64,000 bases of DNA from Jeotgalibacillus proteolyticus (GCF_002926065.1 NZ_PREZ01000002.1:248001-312000); one strand, 5' to 3'; shown: positions 26,202 through 35,801, counted from the stretch's first letter. The notes: generated by a model from the sequence alone, not told the origin. Translations and numbers: made by a program.

Positions 26202-27320
26202 TTAATCAAATGAAAAGGGGTCTGTGTTTATAGATGAAGGAATAAACTCAACATCAAAATTACTTTCCAGACACCTTACCTTCATTTCTTCTGCAGTCCC
26301 TGCCTTCATTACTTTTTCAATATTATGACCGGGGTCAATAATATTCAATCCCATCATTTTTGCATCGTGAGCCGTATGGTACTCCACATCTCCCGTTATA
26401 TAGACATCAGCACCGCTAAATCTTGCTGCATTCATGTATCTATTTCCTGTACCTCCTAAAACAGCAACCTTTTTCACTTCAGCATCCGGATTTCCTACGT
26501 AACGAAGAGCTGGTACATCAAACTTCATTTTTACATATTCAATAAATTCACGAAGCTTCATCGGTTTCTGTAAATAGCCGACTCTTCCAAGCCCAAGCTG
26601 CTTCCCGGGCCTTGCTTCTTCATAAAGATCGTAAGCTACCTCTTCATAAGGATGCGCCTTCTCCATTGCACGGATTACACGCTTTTCAATCGAATCATAG
26701 ATAATGGTTTCAATCCTTACTTCTTCTACTTCCTCCAATTGATTGGCTTCACCTATATAAGGATCAGCTTCAATGGTCGGTTTAAATCTGCCTGTGCCTG
26801 CCGATGTGAAGGTGCAATGTGAATACGCTCCAATATACCCCGCTCCTGCTTCTGCCATTGCGTCTCTTAATTCGTTTTCATGGCTTTTAGGCGTGAACAC
26901 CACTAGTTTTTTAAACCGATCCTCCGCGGTTTGCGAAAGGACCTTTGTATCAGTTAATTCCAACTGTCTTGCCAGCAGGTCATTTACCCCGCCTTCAGTA
27001 ACATCAAGATTTGTATGAGCAGTATAAACAGCAATATCATGCTGAATCAGCTTAGCAATAACCCTGCCGGCAGGCTGATCGGTTTGGATCGTTTTCAACG
27101 GACGGTAAATAATCGGATGATGGGCAATAATCAGTTTCACACCTTTATCAATAGCTTCATCCACTACCTCTTCCACCACATCAAGTGCGATGAGCACACG
27201 TTGAACCGTCTGATTCAGCCTTCCAATCTGAAGACCGACCGGATCCCCCTCTACAGCAAGACCTTTAGGAGAAAATTCTTCAAATAGCTGAATAATTTGA
27301 TGACCATTTACTTTTTTCAC
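26202..27320 (-). CDS. yqfO: Nif3-like dinuclear metal centre protein (YqfO)
   Basis: A 372-residue Nif3/DUF34 protein; family members form hexamers with a two-metal centre but their physiological role is not settled. Metal-binding motifs are LIIAHHPIIY, TAHTNLDV, and near the C-terminus YITGDVEYHTAHD. The length reflects the CutA-like domain (about 135-235) inserted in Gram-positive members. The start is GTG 27318-27320, behind GAGGAGG, and overlaps the trmK stop by 4 bases (GTGA), so the two are coupled as in B. subtilis. Confidence 0.94.
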   Translation of the reverse strand: MKKVNGHQIIQLFEEFSPKGLAVEGDPVGLQIGRLNQTVQRVLIALDVVEEVVDEAIDKGVKLIIAHHPIIYRPLKTIQTDQPAGRVIAKLIQHDIAVYTAHTNLDVTEGGVNDLLARQLELTDTKVLSQTAEDRFKKLVVFTPKSHENELRDAMAEAGAGYIGAYSHCTFTSAGTGRFKPTIEADPYIGEANQLEEVEEVRIETIIYDSIEKRVIRAMEKAHPYEEVAYDLYEEARPGKQLGLGRVGYLQKPMKLREFIEYVKMKFDVPALRYVGNPDAEVKKVAVLGGTGNRYMNAARFSGADVYITGDVEYHTAHDAKMMGLNIIDPGHNIEKVMKAGTAEEMKVRCLESNFDVEFIPSSINTDPFSFD

Positions 27321-28015
27321 TTTAATGCCTCCTCTACAATTGCCATTTTAGCTTCAAGTTCTGCTCGTTTTTCAGCAATGGTTTGAGATTTACCCGCCAA
27401 ATCTAACTGGTTTGAAATATTCTTCCACTGTTCGTATTCCTGCATCCATTTCCTTTTAAACACAGCGGATTTTTTCTTGATTAAAACAGGTCCAAGTAAA
27501 CGTTCAGTGTATGTCAGTTCCGTGGTTATTTCTGAAGGTTCCGCTACTATTATTTCATAAATTTTCTGATCTTCTTCCAGAATTGTTTCCTCGACAACCT
27601 TCCAGTTATGTTTAATCAGCCAGTCTCTTATCGAAATAGCACTAATATTTGGCTGCAGAATCAGCCGCTTTACTCCCTTTAATTTTTCTTTTCCTTCATC
27701 CAGAATTTGAACAATTAAAGGACCACCCATCCCGGCAATGGTGATTACATCCGCCTCGCCATCTTTAAGAACAGATAAGCCGCTTCCCTTTCTCACCTCG
27801 ATCAGATGCTCCAGGTTATTATTTTTCACCTGTTTTAAAGCGGATTGATAGGGGCCTTCTACAACTTCACCGGCGATTGCAGAAACTGCCTTCTGCTGAA
27901 GGACTAAATAGCATGGCAGGTAAGCATGGTCAGAACCAATGTCTGCAACTTTTGAGCCTCTTGGAACAAACGCTGCCACCTGAGACAATCGAAGGGACAA
28001 TTTTTCACTATTCAT
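27317..28015 (-). CDS. trmK: tRNA (adenine(22)-N(1))-methyltransferase TrmK
   Basis: SAM-dependent enzyme that methylates N1 of A22 in tRNA. The 232-residue product has a Rossmann-fold domain with motif I ADIGSDHAYLP, GEVVEGPYQSA and the catalytic-region phrase TIAGMGGPLI, followed by a C-terminal coiled coil (about 170-232) rich in Lys and Glu. The ATG at 28013-28015 is behind GGAGGTGA. It shares 4 bases with yqfO. A terminator separates it from cccA upstream. Confidence 0.94.
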   Translation of the reverse strand: MNSEKLSLRLSQVAAFVPRGSKVADIGSDHAYLPCYLVLQQKAVSAIAGEVVEGPYQSALKQVKNNNLEHLIEVRKGSGLSVLKDGEADVITIAGMGGPLIVQILDEGKEKLKGVKRLILQPNISAISIRDWLIKHNWKVVEETILEEDQKIYEIIVAEPSEITTELTYTERLLGPVLIKKKSAVFKRKWMQEYEQWKNISNQLDLAGKSQTIAEKRAELEAKMAIVEEALK

Positions 28016-28054
28016 CTTTTCACCTCCATTAATCACTTGAAAACCATACATGAT

Positions 28055-28090
28055 AAAAGGGCGGACCACTTTAAATGGCCGCCCCTTTTT
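28055..28090 (-). terminator. Terminator after cccA
   Basis: Stem GGGCGG-ACCA against TGG-CCGCCC with an A/T loop; the minus strand continues TTTTATC. It lies between the cccA stop (28170) and trmK. Confidence 0.7.
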
Positions 28091-28169
28091 AATAATTATT
28101 ACGAAAAAATAAATCCATATTAAATGAAATTAATTTTTCTTTCAATAGCTGATGGGTGAAGAAGTTGCT

Positions 28170-28625
28170 TTATTCTTCGCTGTCTTCTCCGCCTTCGTCA
28201 GCGCCTTCTTCTCCGCCTTCTTCTCCGCCTTCTTCAGCACCTTCTCCTCCGCCCTCTTCTTCAGAGCCGATTTGAGCTACCCATTCTGCCATTGCGTCGG
28301 CGTTTTCTTCGTCAACCTGACCACCAGGCATTGCCCCGCGTCCGTTGAGCATAATGTCCTTGATTTCATCAACCTCCAGATTTTCGCCTACTCCTATTAG
28401 AGACGGACCGCTTCCACCTTCATAGGCTTCCCCATGACAGCCGATACAAGTGGATTGATAGTGGGCTTCCGGATCGAAATCCCCGCCGCCTGCTTCTTCT
28501 CCACCGCCTTCTTCTTCCTCTGCATGTTCTTCAGCTTGATTAAGACCTTGAACCGACATAAAAAATACAACGCCGAATCCAAGCACCATAATTAGCAAAA
28601 ATGGAATAATTGGGTTTTTATTCAT
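28170..28625 (-). CDS. cccA: Membrane-anchored cytochrome c (CccA type) with long acidic tail
   Basis: Small electron carrier of the cytochrome c-550/551 class, held to the outer face of the membrane. The 151-residue product has one N-terminal membrane helix (about 6-24), an acidic linker, a heme domain with CIGCH (Cys60, Cys63, His64) and Met99 in GAMPGG as the sixth ligand. B. subtilis CccA, about 120 residues, ends soon after the EWV helix; here a further 31 residues (121-151) of only Gly, Glu, Asp, Ala and Ser follow, 16 of them acidic and none basic. The ATG at 28623-28625 lies behind GGGGAGG. Confidence 0.93.
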   Translation of the reverse strand: MNKNPIIPFLLIMVLGFGVVFFMSVQGLNQAEEHAEEEEGGGEEAGGGDFDPEAHYQSTCIGCHGEAYEGGSGPSLIGVGENLEVDEIKDIMLNGRGAMPGGQVDEENADAMAEWVAQIGSEEEGGGEGAEEGGEEGGEEGADEGGEDSEE

Positions 28626-28802
28626 GTGTGTACCTCCCCTTTTTAAAAAATTATGTAGCAATCATCTTTATGAAAGCAAGTTATAACACTACATATTTTA
28701 CTTTACTTTGTGCCAATCGGAAAGACCCAATACTCAACTTTTCCCTTTTTGTCGCATTTTAGACACAAAGATCGACTTTTTTAAAAAAAGGGGATGATTA
28801 TT

Positions 28803-29945
28803 TTAATGACAGCCTATTTCTCTTGAAATAACCATTCGCTGAACCTCAGAAGTGCCTTCGCCAATTTCCAGAAGCTTCGCATCTCTAAGGTACCGTTCAA
28901 CATGGTATTCCTTCATATAGCCGTAGCCCCCGTGAATTTGAATCGCTTCATCGCAAACCTCCATGCAGATTTCTGAAGCGTAAAGCTTTGCCATCGAAGC
29001 CTCCTTTGTAAATTTTCTCCCCTGATCCTTTAACCAGGCAGCTTTATATACCATGTTTCTTGCCAGTTCAATTTTCATTGCCATATCCGCAAGCTTAAAT
29101 TGAGTTACCTGAAAGGAAGAAATCGGGCGTCCGAATTGATGCCGCTCCTTTGAGTAACTGAGCGCTCGCTCGTAAGCAGCCTGAGCAATTCCAACGGCCA
29201 TTGCCCCTATCCCGATTCTGCCTCCATCTAATGTTATAAGAAACTGGCGAAAGCCTTCTCCGCGTTTTCCAAGCAAATTCTCCTGTGGCACACGTACATC
29301 CTCAAGCACCAGCTCAGTCGTATTGGAAGAATGGAGTCCCATTTTTTCGTAATTATCAATAACTTTAAAGCCCGGTGCGTCAGTGGGTACAATAATTGCG
29401 CTGATTTCTTTATGACCGTTTACCGTACCTGTAATCGCTGTTAAAGCAAGATACTTAGCCCAGCTGGCATTGGTAATGTAGCTTTTATTTCCATTAATGA
29501 CAAAGTCCCTCCCATCTTCTTTAGCAGCTGTTTGTGTTCCGCCTGCATCTGATCCGGCATTTGGCTCTGTAAGACCGAAAGCGCCCAAAGATTCTCCTGA
29601 ACAAATTTGAGGCAGATATTTTTCTTTCTGCTCATGAGTGCCAAACATATGAATAGGAGCTCCTCCAAGTGAGATATGGGCCGAATACGTTATGCCGGTT
29701 GAACCGCATGCACGGCTGAGCTCCTCTGTTACGATAGCAAAGCTGATGGTGTCTGCTCCCGCCCCTCCATATTCTTCTGCAAATGGAAGACCCATCATTC
29801 CCATTTCGCCAAGCTGCTTAAACTCGTCTTTCGGAAACGACTTAGTCCGATCCCTTTCTAATGCGCCAGGCGCTATAACCTCGTCGGCGAACTCACGAAT
29901 CGTGCGTTTAATCATTTGCTGTTCTTGTGTAAGATCAAAATTCAT
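28803..29945 (-). CDS. Acyl-CoA dehydrogenase
   Basis: FAD enzyme that oxidises short- or branched-chain acyl-CoA in beta-oxidation or amino acid breakdown. The 380-residue product has all three domains: helical N-terminal part with GFMG-like LGEMGMMGLPFAEEYGGAG, the central beta domain with FGLTEPNAGSD and ITNA, and the C-terminal part with DGGRIGIGAMAVGIAQ, YGYMKEYHVERYLRDAK and IGEGTSEVQR bearing the catalytic Glu. I start it at the ATG at 29945, six bases after AGGGGG; the ATG two codons earlier touches that site. It lies alone between sigA and cccA. The exact substrate cannot be read from sequence. Confidence 0.92.
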   Translation of the reverse strand: MNFDLTQEQQMIKRTIREFADEVIAPGALERDRTKSFPKDEFKQLGEMGMMGLPFAEEYGGAGADTISFAIVTEELSRACGSTGITYSAHISLGGAPIHMFGTHEQKEKYLPQICSGESLGAFGLTEPNAGSDAGGTQTAAKEDGRDFVINGNKSYITNASWAKYLALTAITGTVNGHKEISAIIVPTDAPGFKVIDNYEKMGLHSSNTTELVLEDVRVPQENLLGKRGEGFRQFLITLDGGRIGIGAMAVGIAQAAYERALSYSKERHQFGRPISSFQVTQFKLADMAMKIELARNMVYKAAWLKDQGRKFTKEASMAKLYASEICMEVCDEAIQIHGGYGYMKEYHVERYLRDAKLLEIGEGTSEVQRMVISREIGCH

Positions 29946-30259
29946 TTCCATCCCCCTTAGCTTGTATCCGCTTACATTTCTATTATAAAAGAAACTTCGT
30001 GAAACGAACAGGCTAAGTTGATCTTATAAATGAGCTTATTTTAAAAAGTCAAAATAATATCTGATTAGCGGCCAATCTTATGGGAATGTAAGCTGTTAAA
30101 GAAATATATATTCTTAATATAAGTCTGAATTTCCGACAAAAATCGATAAAATCGCTGTTTGCAAAATGTTTGACAACTCAGTAAAATGATAAACAAATGA
30201 ACATGGTATAGGTGTCAAAAGAAAAACCAACCCTCTAGTAAAGAGGATTGGCCATATGT
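29946..30259. other. Intergenic region between sigA and the acyl-CoA dehydrogenase gene
   Basis: This stretch holds the sigA terminator (30227-30251), a TATAAT at 29982-29987 (minus strand) that could be the -10 of the acyl-CoA dehydrogenase promoter although no good -35 stands in front of it, and about 200 AT-rich bases where I see no gene, repeat or RNA structure. Confidence 0.5.
30227..30251 (-). terminator. Terminator after sigA
   Basis: Stem CCAACCCTCT against AGAGGATTGG (10 bp, one wobble) with a 5-base loop; the minus strand continues TTTTTC. It ends the yaiI-dnaG-sigA transcript. Confidence 0.85.
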
Positions 30260-31390
30260 TTATTCCAAAAAGTCTTTTAATCGCTTGCTTCTGCTTGGAT
30301 GGCGAAGCTTTCTCAATGCTTTAGCTTCAATTTGACGAATCCGTTCACGGGTGACTCCGAATACTTTCCCAACTTCTTCAAGCGTACGGGTGCGCCCGTC
30401 ATCCAGTCCAAAACGCAGTCTAAGAACATTTTCTTCGCGGTCGGTTAATGTATCCAGCACATCTTCTAGCTGCTCTTTAAGAAGCTCGTAGGCTGCATGC
30501 TCAGATGGTGACTGAGCTTCTGAGTCTTCTATAAAATCTCCAAGATGAGAGTCATCCTCTTCACCAATTGGCGTTTCAAGTGAAACAGGCTCCTGGGCGA
30601 TCTTTAGAATTTCTCTTACTTTTTCAGGAGTAAGATCCATTTCTTCAGAAATCTCCTCCGGAGAAGGCTCGCGTCCTAAATCCTGCAAAAGCTGGCGCTG
30701 TACTCTGATCAATTTATTAATCGTTTCAACCATATGAACCGGAATACGGATCGTTCTGGCCTGGTCAGCAATTGCGCGTGTAATAGCCTGTCTTATCCAC
30801 CAGGTAGCATAAGTACTGAATTTAAAGCCCTTGCTGTGGTCAAATTTTTCAACCGCTTTTATCAGTCCCATGTTTCCTTCTTGAATCAGATCCAAAAACA
30901 GCATACCTCGTCCTACATAGCGTTTTGCAATACTAACCACCAGTCGAAGGTTTGCCTCGGCAAGTCTGCGCTTCGCTTCTTCGTCCCCTTGTTCAATACG
31001 GGTGGCAAGGGAAATCTCTTCCTGTGCTGAAAGGAGATCGACTCTGCCTATTTCTTTAAGATACATACGAACCGGGTCATTAATTTTAACTCCTGGAGGA
31101 ACACTTAAGTCATTTAAATCAAATTCCTCTTCTTCTTCTTTGCCAAGTTCAGTTACACTAGGGTCCCCTTCAGTGCCCTCTTTGACAACTTCCACGCCCT
31201 GCTCGCCCAGCTGTTCGTAAAACTCATCCATTTGGTCGCTGTCGAGTTCGAAGCTGGCTAATTTTTCAGCAATATCCTCCAGGGTAATTTCACCGCTTTT
31301 TTTACCTGCTTCTAATAATTGCGCTTTTATTGTATCTATTGTTACTACTTCAGTTTCTGTTTGTTTGGAACGTGTTGACTTTTCAGCCAT
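30260..31390 (-). CDS. sigA: RNA polymerase primary sigma factor SigA
   Basis: The vegetative sigma factor that directs RNA polymerase to TTGACA/TATAAT promoters. The 376-residue product shows region 1.1, then 1.2 ([17 protein letters not shown]), region 2 ([32 protein letters not shown]), region 3, and region 4 with the -35 helix [18 protein letters not shown]. Length equals that of Bacillus SigA. The ATG at 31388-31390 lies behind AAGGAGGGGG. Following dnaG by 30 bases, it completes the classic macromolecular synthesis operon. Confidence 0.98.
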   Translation of the reverse strand: MAEKSTRSKQTETEVVTIDTIKAQLLEAGKKSGEITLEDIAEKLASFELDSDQMDEFYEQLGEQGVEVVKEGTEGDPSVTELGKEEEEEFDLNDLSVPPGVKINDPVRMYLKEIGRVDLLSAQEEISLATRIEQGDEEAKRRLAEANLRLVVSIAKRYVGRGMLFLDLIQEGNMGLIKAVEKFDHSKGFKFSTYATWWIRQAITRAIADQARTIRIPVHMVETINKLIRVQRQLLQDLGREPSPEEISEEMDLTPEKVREILKIAQEPVSLETPIGEEDDSHLGDFIEDSEAQSPSEHAAYELLKEQLEDVLDTLTDREENVLRLRFGLDDGRTRTLEEVGKVFGVTRERIRQIEAKALRKLRHPSRSKRLKDFLE

Positions 31391-31420
31391 TAGTCCCCCT
31401 CCTTCCAGGCTTGCACGACT

Positions 31421-33241
31421 TTATCTTTTCAAAGCTTTCCTCAAATGGATAATTTCCATTCCAATTTCAGCAGCTTTGCGAAAATCATTATTGCGTTCTG
31501 CTTCTTTTTCCTCAGCTTCTTTTTCCTTTATTTTCAACATCTTTTGGTATTTTAACACCTCTGATACATAATCATTTAATTCTTCGCTGCCGACTTCAGG
31601 ATTAATGTCCATCATATTAATCTCGGTTGCAATTGCTCTGAGATGCCGGTCTGGCAGCATTTGCATAAATGCTCCTGAATCAGAGCGGCTGCCATCCTCA
31701 AAGTAGGCTAAAAGATAGGTGTAAATTGCCTGATGTTCATCTTTATTTAATACTTTTCCACTTAAAAGATTCTGAACGGTATAAGCTGTTTCAGCATTGG
31801 CCATCATATGGGCTAAAAGATGTCTTTCAGCCGTAAGATAAGCCGGCATCAAGGTTGATTTACGCTGAAATGCTCCGCCAGTCTGTACTGTCTTTGGCGG
31901 CTGTGGCGGTTCGCTGCTGGTATTTTCACGCGGAGTAATGCTCGACAGCTGTTCGGACAATGCAGCAATGGAAAGGTTAGTTTCTCCGGAAAGCTGCTTG
32001 ATATACAGCTCCTTCTCAACTGCCCCCGGTAATACAGCAATTTCTTTTAAGACGGAATTTATATAGTGCAAACGTCCGTCCTCTGTTGATAAATTAATTT
32101 TAGACCTGAAATAATGCATTTTGAATGCCATAATTGACACACTTGAATCAATTATTTCCTGCCTAAACTTCTGGCTGCCATTTTTTTGTATATAGTCATC
32201 AGGATCAAGCTTTGAAGGTAATATGGCAACCTTCACTTCCAAACCTGAAGCTGCTGTTTCCCTTACTGCCTTAAACGCAGCTTCAATCCCCGCCTGATCG
32301 CCATCATAGCAGATGATGACCTGATTGGTGAGCCTTTTGATCATGCCAATATGCTGGTTGGATAATGAGGTTCCCATTGTTGCAATACCGTTCGGAACGT
32401 GTTCATTTGAGGAAATAACATCAGCAAAGCCTTCAAATAGCACGACTGACTGTTCGCGCCTAATTGCGCCTCTGGCCTTATGATAATTAAACAATACTTT
32501 ATTTTTTTGAAAAAGCGGTGTTTCAGGACTGTTTAAGTATTTTGGTTCATCTGATGTCTTCTCAATAATTCTTCCGGAGAATGCAACAACCTGGCCCCGG
32601 TCATTTTCCACCGGGAACATAATACGGCCCCTGAAGCGGTCAAAATATGAGCCGTCATCTCTTTTAATAACGAGCCCTGCCTGTTCCATAGATGAAAGAT
32701 CAAACCCTCTTTTTTTGAGTAATTCGGAAGTGAAGTCCCAGCTGGGCAAGGCCCATCCGATTCTGAAGCTTTTCAGCTGCTCTTCAGAAAAACCTCTTTG
32801 CATCATGTACTCGAGAGATTTTTGACCCTCATTTGTATTCATAAGCAGATGATGAAAGAACTTAGAAAGCAGCTCGTGGGCCTCCAGATGATCCTGGTGC
32901 AACTTTTTGTCCTGTGTGCTTTGCTCTGTGGATTCGGCGTTCGAAAGGTCAACTTTCACGCCTGTCTTAGCCCCGGCAATGGCCACAGCCTCTTTAAACG
33001 ACACACCATCATGGTCCATTAAAAAGCTGTAAACATTTCCTCCCGCTCCGCATCCAAAGCAGTGAAAAATCTGCTTCTCTGGAGAAACGGAAAAGGATGG
33101 GGAATTCTCACCGTGAAACGGGCATAGCCCAAAATAATTTCTTCCCTGCTTTTTAAGCTGAACATAATCGCTGATTACATCAACAATGTCTGTTCTTTTC
33201 CGAATCTCTTCAACTAGTTCGTCTGGAATTCGATCAGACAC
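31421..33241 (-). CDS. dnaG: DNA primase
   Basis: Makes RNA primers for replication. The 606-residue product has the N-terminal CHC2 zinc ribbon (CPFHGENSPSFSVSPEKQ to CFGCGAGG), the TOPRIM core with VLFEGFADV and CYDGDQAG and LDPDDY, and a C-terminal helicase-binding domain. I start it at GTG 33239-33241 (VSDRIPDEL), which matches the start of other primases and has a GGTGGTG site 6 bases before; the longer frame begins within that site. It stands between yaiI and sigA in one operon. Confidence 0.96.
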   Translation of the reverse strand: MSDRIPDELVEEIRKRTDIVDVISDYVQLKKQGRNYFGLCPFHGENSPSFSVSPEKQIFHCFGCGAGGNVYSFLMDHDGVSFKEAVAIAGAKTGVKVDLSNAESTEQSTQDKKLHQDHLEAHELLSKFFHHLLMNTNEGQKSLEYMMQRGFSEEQLKSFRIGWALPSWDFTSELLKKRGFDLSSMEQAGLVIKRDDGSYFDRFRGRIMFPVENDRGQVVAFSGRIIEKTSDEPKYLNSPETPLFQKNKVLFNYHKARGAIRREQSVVLFEGFADVISSNEHVPNGIATMGTSLSNQHIGMIKRLTNQVIICYDGDQAGIEAAFKAVRETAASGLEVKVAILPSKLDPDDYIQKNGSQKFRQEIIDSSVSIMAFKMHYFRSKINLSTEDGRLHYINSVLKEIAVLPGAVEKELYIKQLSGETNLSIAALSEQLSSITPRENTSSEPPQPPKTVQTGGAFQRKSTLMPAYLTAERHLLAHMMANAETAYTVQNLLSGKVLNKDEHQAIYTYLLAYFEDGSRSDSGAFMQMLPDRHLRAIATEINMMDINPEVGSEELNDYVSEVLKYQKMLKIKEKEAEEKEAERNNDFRKAAEIGMEIIHLRKALKR

Positions 33242-33286
33242 AAAAAACACCACCATCTAGCGTGATATTAGTTAATTCGCCATTAA

Positions 33287-33739
33287 TCAATCATTTCCTG
33301 CATGAAGCGATAAATATTTTGAAAGGTTAACAGAGAATTGCTGGAGATCTTCATTCGTAAGCTTCTTTGGCCCTCCTCCATAACGCCCCTTTTTTCGCTC
33401 CATTTGGTATAGATAGCGAAATGACAAACTTGTATCAATTGTGTCTTCTTGATATTGCTTTCCCCTCGTAGAAAGTGCGTAAACACCTTTAGCCAGAACT
33501 AAAGAAGCGAGTCCGATGTCCTGGGTTATAACTAAATCCTTCTTTTGGACATGGTTTAAAATAAAAAGATCCACCGCTTCTTTACCTTCGTCAATAAAGG
33601 TCCAAACACCAGGGTCAGCATCAGGGCTATAATGCTTGAATGAAGCAACAAACATATAATCGACACCGTGACTAAGCGCCTGCTGTTCAATAATTTTTTT
33701 TAATTCCTTTGGGCAAGCATCTGCATCAATAAATATCAT
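33287..33739 (-). CDS. yaiI: YaiI/YqxD family protein (DUF188)
   Basis: A 150-residue PIN-like protein of the DUF188 family with MIFIDADACP at the start, VITQDIGLASLVLAKG in the middle and the RYGGGPKKLTNED-type end. Members are suspected nucleases or RNA-binding proteins, unproven. I start it at the ATG at 33737-33739, since the family begins with the strand FIDADACP; two upstream in-frame ATGs lack a site, and this start has only a weak AGAGAAG. It leads the dnaG-sigA operon as yqxD does in B. subtilis. TATACT and TATAAT elements near 33835-33845 may be its promoter. Confidence 0.88.
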   Translation of the reverse strand: MIFIDADACPKELKKIIEQQALSHGVDYMFVASFKHYSPDADPGVWTFIDEGKEAVDLFILNHVQKKDLVITQDIGLASLVLAKGVYALSTRGKQYQEDTIDTSLSFRYLYQMERKKGRYGGGPKKLTNEDLQQFSVNLSKYLSLHAGND

Positions 33740-33890
33740 GACATCTTCTCTTAAAGTATTCATGAACAAACAATTCTACAAAAAACTGTGAACTCCTTTG
33801 TGCATGAAAAAGTTTTTTCTCACAATTTTTTATTATAGTATAATGCATTACATTTAGCCATCCTTTTATCTCAGTTTTTAAGTTTAATAG

Positions 33891-33919
33891 AAAGAGATGC
33901 CTGAACAAGGCATCTCTTC
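33891..33919 (-). terminator. Terminator after ppsR
   Basis: A 10-bp perfect stem (AGAGATGCCT with its complement) and 5-base loop; the minus strand runs TTTCTATT. It lies 17 bases past the ppsR stop. Confidence 0.8.
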
Positions 33920-33935
33920 ATTTAAAAATCAATTT

Positions 33936-34742
33936 TCAGTTAAAAACATCATTTAAAATAATATTGGCTGTTTCTTCTACTGCTTTATTCGTTACATCAA
34001 TGACAGGGCAATCGATTTTTTTCACAATCTGCTCAAAATGCATTAATTCTTCCTGAATTCTTTCCATCTTGGCGTATGTGGCATCATCATTTAATCCAAG
34101 CGCGATAAGCCGCTCTTTCCTAATATTATTTAATTTATCAGGACGGATTTTTAACCCGTAGCATTTTGATGGATTAACCTTAAATAACTCTGCGGGCGGC
34201 TCGATCTCAGGAACTAAAGGAACATTTGCAACTTTTAGTCGTTTATGAGCCAGGTACTGGGATAAAGGAGTCTTTGAGGTTCTTGATACCCCTACAAGTA
34301 CGATGTCGGCTTTCAATATTCCCCTGGGATCACGGCCATCATCATATTTCACAGCAAATTCGATCGCTTCAATTTTCTTAAAATAATCTTCGTCCAGCTC
34401 ATGGACCATGCCCGGTTCGTTTATCGGAGATTCATCGCTTGCAGCCTGCAGTGAATTGATAATCGGACCGACCACATCGTGTGCAATAATATTATGAAGT
34501 TTAATCTGTTCCTTTATGTAGCTTCTGATTTCAGGCCGCACGAGCGTGTAAACGATAATTCCCTCGTCTTCTCTTGCTAAGGCAATTACTTCGTCCACAT
34601 TTGAAATTTCCTCAACATATGGAAAACGTTTAATCGTAATCGATTTCCTTGATTGTCTAAATTGGCTGACACATGCTTTTGCCACCAATTCAGCCGTTTC
34701 CCCTACTGAGTCTGATACAACATATACATTAATTTCATTCAT
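33936..34742 (-). CDS. ppsR: Pyruvate, phosphate dikinase regulatory protein family (YqfL)
   Basis: Bifunctional kinase/phosphorylase family (DUF299) that regulates PPDK or PEP synthase; in B. subtilis YqfL modulates CcpN-controlled gluconeogenesis. The 268-residue product begins [20 protein letters not shown], has the P-loop [15 protein letters not shown] near residue 148-162 and the phrase [16 protein letters not shown] typical of the family. The ATG at 34740-34742 lies six bases behind AAGGTGGTG. It follows ccpN closely, an arrangement shared with B. subtilis, so the pair is one operon. Confidence 0.94.
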   Translation of the reverse strand: MNEINVYVVSDSVGETAELVAKACVSQFRQSRKSITIKRFPYVEEISNVDEVIALAREDEGIIVYTLVRPEIRSYIKEQIKLHNIIAHDVVGPIINSLQAASDESPINEPGMVHELDEDYFKKIEAIEFAVKYDDGRDPRGILKADIVLVGVSRTSKTPLSQYLAHKRLKVANVPLVPEIEPPAELFKVNPSKCYGLKIRPDKLNNIRKERLIALGLNDDATYAKMERIQEELMHFEQIVKKIDCPVIDVTNKAVEETANIILNDVFN

Positions 34743-34760
34743 CTTCTGCACCACCTTACC

Positions 34761-35399
34761 CTACGACTCATCCTTTGACAGGCTCACAAAGGCTTTTGTA
34801 ATATTTGTTTTTGTAATTCGTCCGAAGACTTCATACCCGTTTTCAACTTTCCTTACTACCGGAAGAGAGTCAATCTGCTTATCAATTAATTTTGAAGCTA
34901 CATTCACCAGCAAATCGTCTTTTTCACAATACGTAACATTTGGCATTCTTGTCATTATAACATTTACAGGAAGACTTGTAAGATCCTGCTGTCCGATGCT
35001 TGCTCTCAAGAGGTCTTTTCTTGAAAGAACCCCTACAAGCATGGATTTTTGATCCACCACAAACAGGGTTCCTACATCCTCAAGGAACATATGACAGATT
35101 GCATCATATACTGAAACATTATCATTAACAACAACAGGAAGCGATTGAAAATCCTTTACATACAGCTTTTTCAGATTCTCTGTCAAAAGCTGTGTGCCGG
35201 ATTTTCCTGTATAAAAATAACCTACTCTTGGTCTGGCATCCAAAAATCCTGCCATCGTAAGAATAGCTAAGTCCGGTCTTAATGTTGCTCTAGTTAAATG
35301 CAGCCTTTCTGCAATTTGTTCTCCCGTTATCGGCCCATTCTGTTTAACGATCTGCAAAATCTCCGATTGTCTTTTATTCAGTTCGATCGTGGTCACCAC
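34761..35399 (-). CDS. ccpN: Transcriptional repressor CcpN
   Basis: Represses gluconeogenic genes (gapB, pckA in B. subtilis) when glycolytic substrates are present. The 212-residue product has an N-terminal helix-turn-helix (about 8-60: GPITGEQIAERLHLTRATLRPD, given here in part as ITGEQIAERLHLTRATL) and two CBS domains (about 78-130 and 142-205) that bind nucleotides. Starts with GTG at 35399 or 35396, behind AGGTG. A TATAAT lies at 35439-35444 on the minus strand as a likely -10. The downstream ppsR gene is its functional partner. Confidence 0.93.
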   Translation of the reverse strand: MVTTIELNKRQSEILQIVKQNGPITGEQIAERLHLTRATLRPDLAILTMAGFLDARPRVGYFYTGKSGTQLLTENLKKLYVKDFQSLPVVVNDNVSVYDAICHMFLEDVGTLFVVDQKSMLVGVLSRKDLLRASIGQQDLTSLPVNVIMTRMPNVTYCEKDDLLVNVASKLIDKQIDSLPVVRKVENGYEVFGRITKTNITKAFVSLSKDES

Positions 35400-35559
35400 C
35401 TAACACCTATGTTAATTATGTCATACTGTTTAATTAATATTATATCCTATAAACAGAGTTTTTTCGAATGTACAGTACTATTTCTTTTGCCTGCATCACA
35501 TTACTTTAGTACGCAGTGCGTTAGAGTGCAACTTTTTAGCCCATTTCTTCTCTGTTTTA

Positions 35560-35588
35560 TTGAGATTTCAAAAAAACCGTGGTAGGAT
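35560..35588 (+). promoter_or_regulatory. Promoter of the T-box leader and glyS
   Basis: TTGAGA (35560-35565), 17-base spacer, TAGGAT (35583-35588) with a TGG extension just before the -10. Transcription would begin near 35595, a few bases before the conserved T-box stem I. Confidence 0.65.
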
Positions 35589-35594
35589 AAGCAT

Positions 35595-35801
35595 ATTAAC
35601 ACTTATAGTAGCGCGATGAAGGATAGATAAGTACCTGCACAATGAAGCGACCAGGGACGGTGAAAGCCTGGATAGCAGGGAAAAGGCAATCCAGAGCAAT
35701 GCAAAAACGAAGGGAATGCAGCTTGCATTAACTAGGGTGGAACCGCGGACGTAACAGCTCCGTCCCTAGGCTATTATAGCCTGGGGATGGAGCTTTTTTG
35801 T
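35595..35801 (+). ncRNA. T-box riboswitch (glycine)
   Basis: A leader RNA that senses uncharged tRNA-Gly. The T-box core AGGGTGGAACCGCG is at 35734-35747 and pairs with the tRNA acceptor end. Stem I elements include GATGAAG..., the distal-loop signature GCGACCAGGGACGGTGAAAG (from 35647) and a candidate specifier GGC at 35685-35687 inside AAAAGGCAATCC, which encodes glycine. The competing terminator hairpin is at 35757-35800, followed by T6. The downstream gene, glycyl-tRNA synthetase, agrees with the specifier. Exact 5' end is estimated from the promoter. Confidence 0.93.
35757..35800 (+). terminator. T-box regulated terminator
   Basis: Stem GCTCC-GTCCC-TAGGCTA against TAGCCTGGGGATGGAGC with TTTTTT behind. 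The 5' arm overlaps the T-box region that forms the antiterminator. Confidence 0.88.

Noticed and set aside
28152-28400. Plus-strand ORF rich in Phe, Ala and Ser opposite cccA
   Set aside because: It is the antisense of the Glu/Gly repeat tail of CccA; no ribosome site, and composition follows from the complementary codons.
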